DNA from: Nostoc sp. B(2019)
Lineage (GTDB): Bacteria; Cyanobacteriota; Cyanobacteriia; Cyanobacteriales; Nostocaceae
Reading direction: 5' to 3'
Length of the DNA: 64,000 bases
Assembly (NCBI RefSeq): GCF_010091925.1
Contig: NZ_WVID01000011.1
Location: 124,001 to 188,000 of the forward strand
Both the position numbers and the translations under genes were made by a program. Positions 61,099 through 64,000 of the stretch are shown here, one piece after another. The notes under the pieces were generated by a model that saw nothing but the letters and a program-made list of their open reading frames with translations, was not told where the DNA came from and did no database searches. Position 1 is the first letter of the stretch. Each line of letters opens with the position of its first letter.

Positions 61099-63507
61099 CT
61101 ACTGACTATTAATCATCGCAACAATAGTTGATAGAGGGACTTCGGCAAAATACTGTTGCTGAAATTGTTCTTCTCGTACAGCGGCTAAAAATTGTTCAAT
61201 GGCGGCATCGGCAACGTTTTGTGTGATATCAATTTCACACCAGCTAATTTGCAAACAACGGTCTTGTCGTTTGACTGTAAATCCCAAATATTTTAAAGCT
61301 TTGAATCCCAAAAGTAAGCTTTGGTTGCCTATGCCGAGTTTCTCCAAAAGTTGTACGCGAGTAACTAGTTGATTAGTGCGACTGAGATATTTGGCAACTC
61401 CCACAAGCGTTAGCCAAATTTGGCTGGGTGGTTGCAGGTTGGGTTTAGACCAGGCGATCGCTAATTGTTGTCGATTATATTGCGTAGACGCAGAGCGATT
61501 TGTCGCTAGACATCGCCGCAACCATGCACGTAAATCATCCCAGCTAGTGGGACACTCTTCAATAATTAGTGTTGAGTTACCGATCGCCCTTTGGGAGAAG
61601 TTTGGAGCGTCGGCTTCCGGCGATCCAGCTTCTCGCTGAGTGCTGAGTTTTGAGTATTCTTGATTTCGCCAGTCTATTATGAGTTCTGAATTCTGAGTTT
61701 TGAGTTCTGTGTTAGCAGCAGGACGCACGGCAATTAATCTGATTTCATAGCGTTTTTTGAAGGTGTTGTAGTCTAGTTCGGCTATGCAATCACATCTTCC
61801 TATTGGTAATTCATCTTTGTAGTGTCCCCACCAGATACCAGGAAAGGCACTTCTGCTAGAGTCATCTCGGATCTCAAACTCAGTTTTAATATACTGTACC
61901 TTTTTGCCCTGCCAATCTTGCTGATTGCGATTCCAAGCATTTCCAAACCAGCAATTTTGGATTAGCAATTTCGGGACAGGGTTCCCCATACCACAAGGTT
62001 CTAGCAATTTAAGTTCCAAAAATAATTCTTTTCCTAAATCTGCAACAGTTACTACCAAGTCTGCTTGCACTGTTGGTGATAGGGTTGTACCACCCAAAGA
62101 TTGCCGCAACTGCTGGTTAATAGCCGCTGTAAATAAAGGAATATTCTCCACTAACAAACTCAAACCTGCTGCAAAGGGATGTCCACCAAAGCGATGCAAC
62201 AAATGTGCTTGGTCTTTTACCAATTGATATAAATCGACGGAATTCACTGAACGGGCGGAACCCCTTGCAAGAGGAGGGGGAGAATTCTCCTTATCTCCTT
62301 CAGTCTCTATTCCTTCGGTACTCAACAAAATTGTGGGGCGGCCTGTTTCTTGTGCTACTTGTCCAGCGACTAGACCTAAGACGCCTGCTGGCCATTGGGC
62401 ATCTTCTAGGACAATCACGCTAGTGGTTGATAAATCTAACTGAGTAAGTTTTTGTGCTACTTGCTTTTGCACATCTTTCTGTAAAGACTTGCGGCGGGCG
62501 TTGGCTAGTTCTGTAACTTCAGCTAGTTGGTTACAAAGTTTGGCATCACGGCTAGTCAGCAATTCGACGCAGAAACTAGCATCGCCTTGGATGCGGCTGA
62601 CGGCATTGATTCGCGGGCCCAAACCGAAAGAAATATCTGTGGGGCGATCGCCACTTTTCTGGCATAATTCCAATAATCGTCCTACCCCTGGTCGCCGTCT
62701 TGCTGTTGCTGGTTGTTGAAAATCTGCTTGCAATCGTTGAATTCCCAACTGCGCCAAATAACGACAATCTCCACTTAACTGTACTAAGTCGGCAATTAGC
62801 CCTACCGCCACTAAATCTAATAAATCCTCTAACGGATTTTGAGGCACATCAGGCAGACTTTGATACAGGGCTTCCACCAACTTATAAGCTACCGCCACCC
62901 CAGAAAGATGAAACAGCTGATGTTCACTAGACAAGTAACGAGGGTTGATAATCGCTGAGACTGATGGGCGTTCTGCGGGTAAGGTGTGGTGGTCTGTAAC
63001 TATGACATCTATGCCTAGCTGTTTAGCATAAATAATCTCATTAATATTTGTGCTGCCTGTGTCGCAAGTGACAATTAACTTACAACCTTGTTTTTTTAAG
63101 TTATCAATCCCTTGATTATTGAGTCCGTGAGACTCTGTAAGGCGATTAGGAATGTAGTAAGTTAACTGGGTATTTTGGGCAAAAAACTCTCCCAAGCCAT
63201 CCCATAATACAGCTGTGGCTGTGATGCCATCAGCGTCGAAATCTCCCCAGATAGCAATCTTTTCGTTAGCACTGCGAGCCTGTTTTAATCTTGTCACCGC
63301 TAAATGCATTTCTTGCCCAAATTCAAACGGACTAGCTGGTTGATAAGATTTATGATTGATAAAAGCTGCTAGTTGTTTATCATTTTTAATTCCTCGTTGC
63401 CACAACAATTGTGCCGCATACAATCCATTTGATGCGGGTGTATGTTGTTTCACCGCTTGGATGAACCACTCTGGTGGTTGTTCTGTTGCTGATAAAATCC
63501 ACTGCAT
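61099..63507 (-). CDS. recJ: Single-stranded-DNA exonuclease RecJ
   Basis: RecJ degrades single strands 5'-3' in recombination and mismatch repair. The 802-residue protein has the DHH phosphoesterase motifs: GDFDADG (Asp89, 91, 93), VTCDTGS (Asp149) and VTDHHTLP (172-174), then the DHHA1 motif with RFGGHPFAAGL, and an OB fold. Cyanobacterial RecJ is longer than that of E. coli (577) because of a C-terminal extension (about 620-802), here ending with a helical part. Two inserts of repeat DNA occur: PPPLARGSARSVNS (near residue 415) and the SKLSTQREAGSPEADAPNFS stretch (near residue 625-640). The ATG at 63507 is the start. The frame is intact. Confidence 0.93.
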   Translation of the reverse strand: MQWILSATEQPPEWFIQAVKQHTPASNGLYAAQLLWQRGIKNDKQLAAFINHKSYQPASPFEFGQEMHLAVTRLKQARSANEKIAIWGDFDADGITATAVLWDGLGEFFAQNTQLTYYIPNRLTESHGLNNQGIDNLKKQGCKLIVTCDTGSTNINEIIYAKQLGIDVIVTDHHTLPAERPSVSAIINPRYLSSEHQLFHLSGVAVAYKLVEALYQSLPDVPQNPLEDLLDLVAVGLIADLVQLSGDCRYLAQLGIQRLQADFQQPATARRRPGVGRLLELCQKSGDRPTDISFGLGPRINAVSRIQGDASFCVELLTSRDAKLCNQLAEVTELANARRKSLQKDVQKQVAQKLTQLDLSTTSVIVLEDAQWPAGVLGLVAGQVAQETGRPTILLSTEGIETEGDKENSPPPLARGSARSVNSVDLYQLVKDQAHLLHRFGGHPFAAGLSLLVENIPLFTAAINQQLRQSLGGTTLSPTVQADLVVTVADLGKELFLELKLLEPCGMGNPVPKLLIQNCWFGNAWNRNQQDWQGKKVQYIKTEFEIRDDSSRSAFPGIWWGHYKDELPIGRCDCIAELDYNTFKKRYEIRLIAVRPAANTELKTQNSELIIDWRNQEYSKLSTQREAGSPEADAPNFSQRAIGNSTLIIEECPTSWDDLRAWLRRCLATNRSASTQYNRQQLAIAWSKPNLQPPSQIWLTLVGVAKYLSRTNQLVTRVQLLEKLGIGNQSLLLGFKALKYLGFTVKRQDRCLQISWCEIDITQNVADAAIEQFLAAVREEQFQQQYFAEVPLSTIVAMINSQ
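61595..61715. repeat. Palindrome plus heptamer repeat inside recJ
   Basis: GAGAAGTTTGGAGCGTC and GGCGATCCAGCTTCTC pair around a short loop (61595-61634), immediately followed by STRR units (TGAGTGCTGAGTTTTGAGTA, 61636-61655) and a second array of TTCTGAG/TTTTGAG units (61682-61712). The coding frame of recJ continues through them. Confidence 0.75.
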
Positions 63508-63645
63508 TTAAAATATTTTAAAGTTTAAAAAGTTTCTCATTCTATAGTCTGATTCTAAAATCGTCATCAACTTCGAGCTGACTTGTGAGTTATTTGGGTA
63601 TATACCCAGTACTAGTTGAGCAGGTGTCATACATTTAGCCAGCGC

Positions 63646-64000
63646 TCAAATTGGAGATTCTTCTTCGTTTGTTTGAGATTTAACAAGGGGATTGAGAATG
63701 ATTTCATTAGCAGCACTATCGGGTTTGCGGGCGCGAATTGCTGGACGCGATCGCCTATAACCTGCTCTTTCAGCTTTTTGGTGTTCGTAGTCAATTAGTC
63801 TGCCATAAAGTTCGTGCTTGCTTAAATTCATTGACAAGAAAATATGCTGGCGAACATTACCAAAACCTTTGCGGTTAAAAAACTTTAATGCTGAAGTATT
63901 GGTTGGGTCAGTATCTACTAACATAAACCGTGCCCCATCTTCAATCATGCGGGAAACGACTTTATCAACCAACTTATCTGCTACTCCTCGACGCTGAAAC
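63646..64000 (-). CDS. GNAT-family acetyltransferase (5' end beyond window)
   Basis: The open frame continues to the right edge. Its first visible residues FQRRGVADKLVDKVV match the acetyl-CoA-binding motif A of GNAT enzymes (the R/Q-x-x-G-x-G/A pattern), and ALKFFNRKGFGNVRQHIFLSMNL matches motif B and the closing strands. After that, from about residue 70 of the visible part, comes a basic, probably disordered tail (KAERAGYRRSRPAIRARKPD). 118 residues are visible and the N-terminal part of the domain is outside the window. The substrate cannot be inferred. It is separated from recJ by 138 bp. Confidence 0.8.
   Translation of the reverse strand, partial: FQRRGVADKLVDKVVSRMIEDGARFMLVDTDPTNTSALKFFNRKGFGNVRQHIFLSMNLSKHELYGRLIDYEHQKAERAGYRRSRPAIRARKPDSAANEIILNPLVKSQTNEEESPI

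Overview
The window reads as chromosome of a filamentous, heterocyst-forming cyanobacterium (Nostoc/Anabaena-like). The octamer GCGATCGC (HIP1) occurs throughout, genes are spaced by AT-rich gaps rich in short palindromes and heptamer tandem repeats, and typically cyanobacterial genes are present: RbcR, NdhF1/NdhD1, an OprB-type porin with an SLH domain, a PEP-CTERM protein, a baeRF3-family protein, an xisI relic and a protein I recognise as DevH, a CRP-family regulator needed for heterocyst maturation. I see no tRNA, rRNA, CRISPR array, prophage or intact insertion sequence.

Layout. 0-6.7 kb: the start of mobA (cut by the edge), a DUF255 thioredoxin-like protein, a small secreted-peptide candidate, clpP, and a gene with a possible single-strand-annealing-like N-terminus followed by a decayed copy of its own 3' end. 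6.7-12.9 kb: an RNase R-like gene whose catalytic aspartates are gone, ubiX, a LapA-like protein, a small conserved protein and a STAND/NB-ARC ATPase. 13-16.3 kb: aroK, a gene graveyard (DUF5615 and xisI relics), argB, an inverted-repeat-bounded segment and a lipoprotein. 16.6-26 kb: porin, exported proteins, a DUF1361 membrane protein, baeRF3 and a PEP-synthase-like protein. 26.7-36.5 kb: MgtC-like protein, recF, a calcium-type P-ATPase, a transglutaminase-like protein, a PD-(D/E)XK nuclease, a phosphohexomutase and a second LapA-like protein.

36.6-40.6 kb is an accessory island: a DUF433/DUF5615 toxin-antitoxin pair, an unrecognised two-gene operon (coiled-coil protein plus glycine-rich membrane protein), a MazF/PemK-type pair and an orphan gene. 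This two-gene operon is the best candidate for an undescribed system in the window.

40.9-53.8 kb is a bioenergetic and developmental block: ndhD and ndhF (NDH-1 complex), a WCGLC thioredoxin, an NnrU/Z-ISO-like membrane protein, rbcR, a Ser/Thr kinase followed by two membrane-anchored phosphate-binding-like proteins, devH, and divergently a protein resembling arginyl-tRNA synthetase without its catalytic core. An NtcA-type promoter lies in the devH upstream region. 54-64 kb: a HAD phosphatase, a PEP-CTERM protein, polA, a GHL10 glycosidase-like protein, recJ and a GNAT acetyltransferase cut by the right edge.

A recurring theme is intrusion of repeats into coding sequence without breaking the frame: the STAND ATPase, the PEP-synthase-like gene, recF, recJ and the DALR protein each carry a low-complexity insert made of repeat DNA. 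All identifications come from reading sequence and remembered family motifs; no database search was possible.
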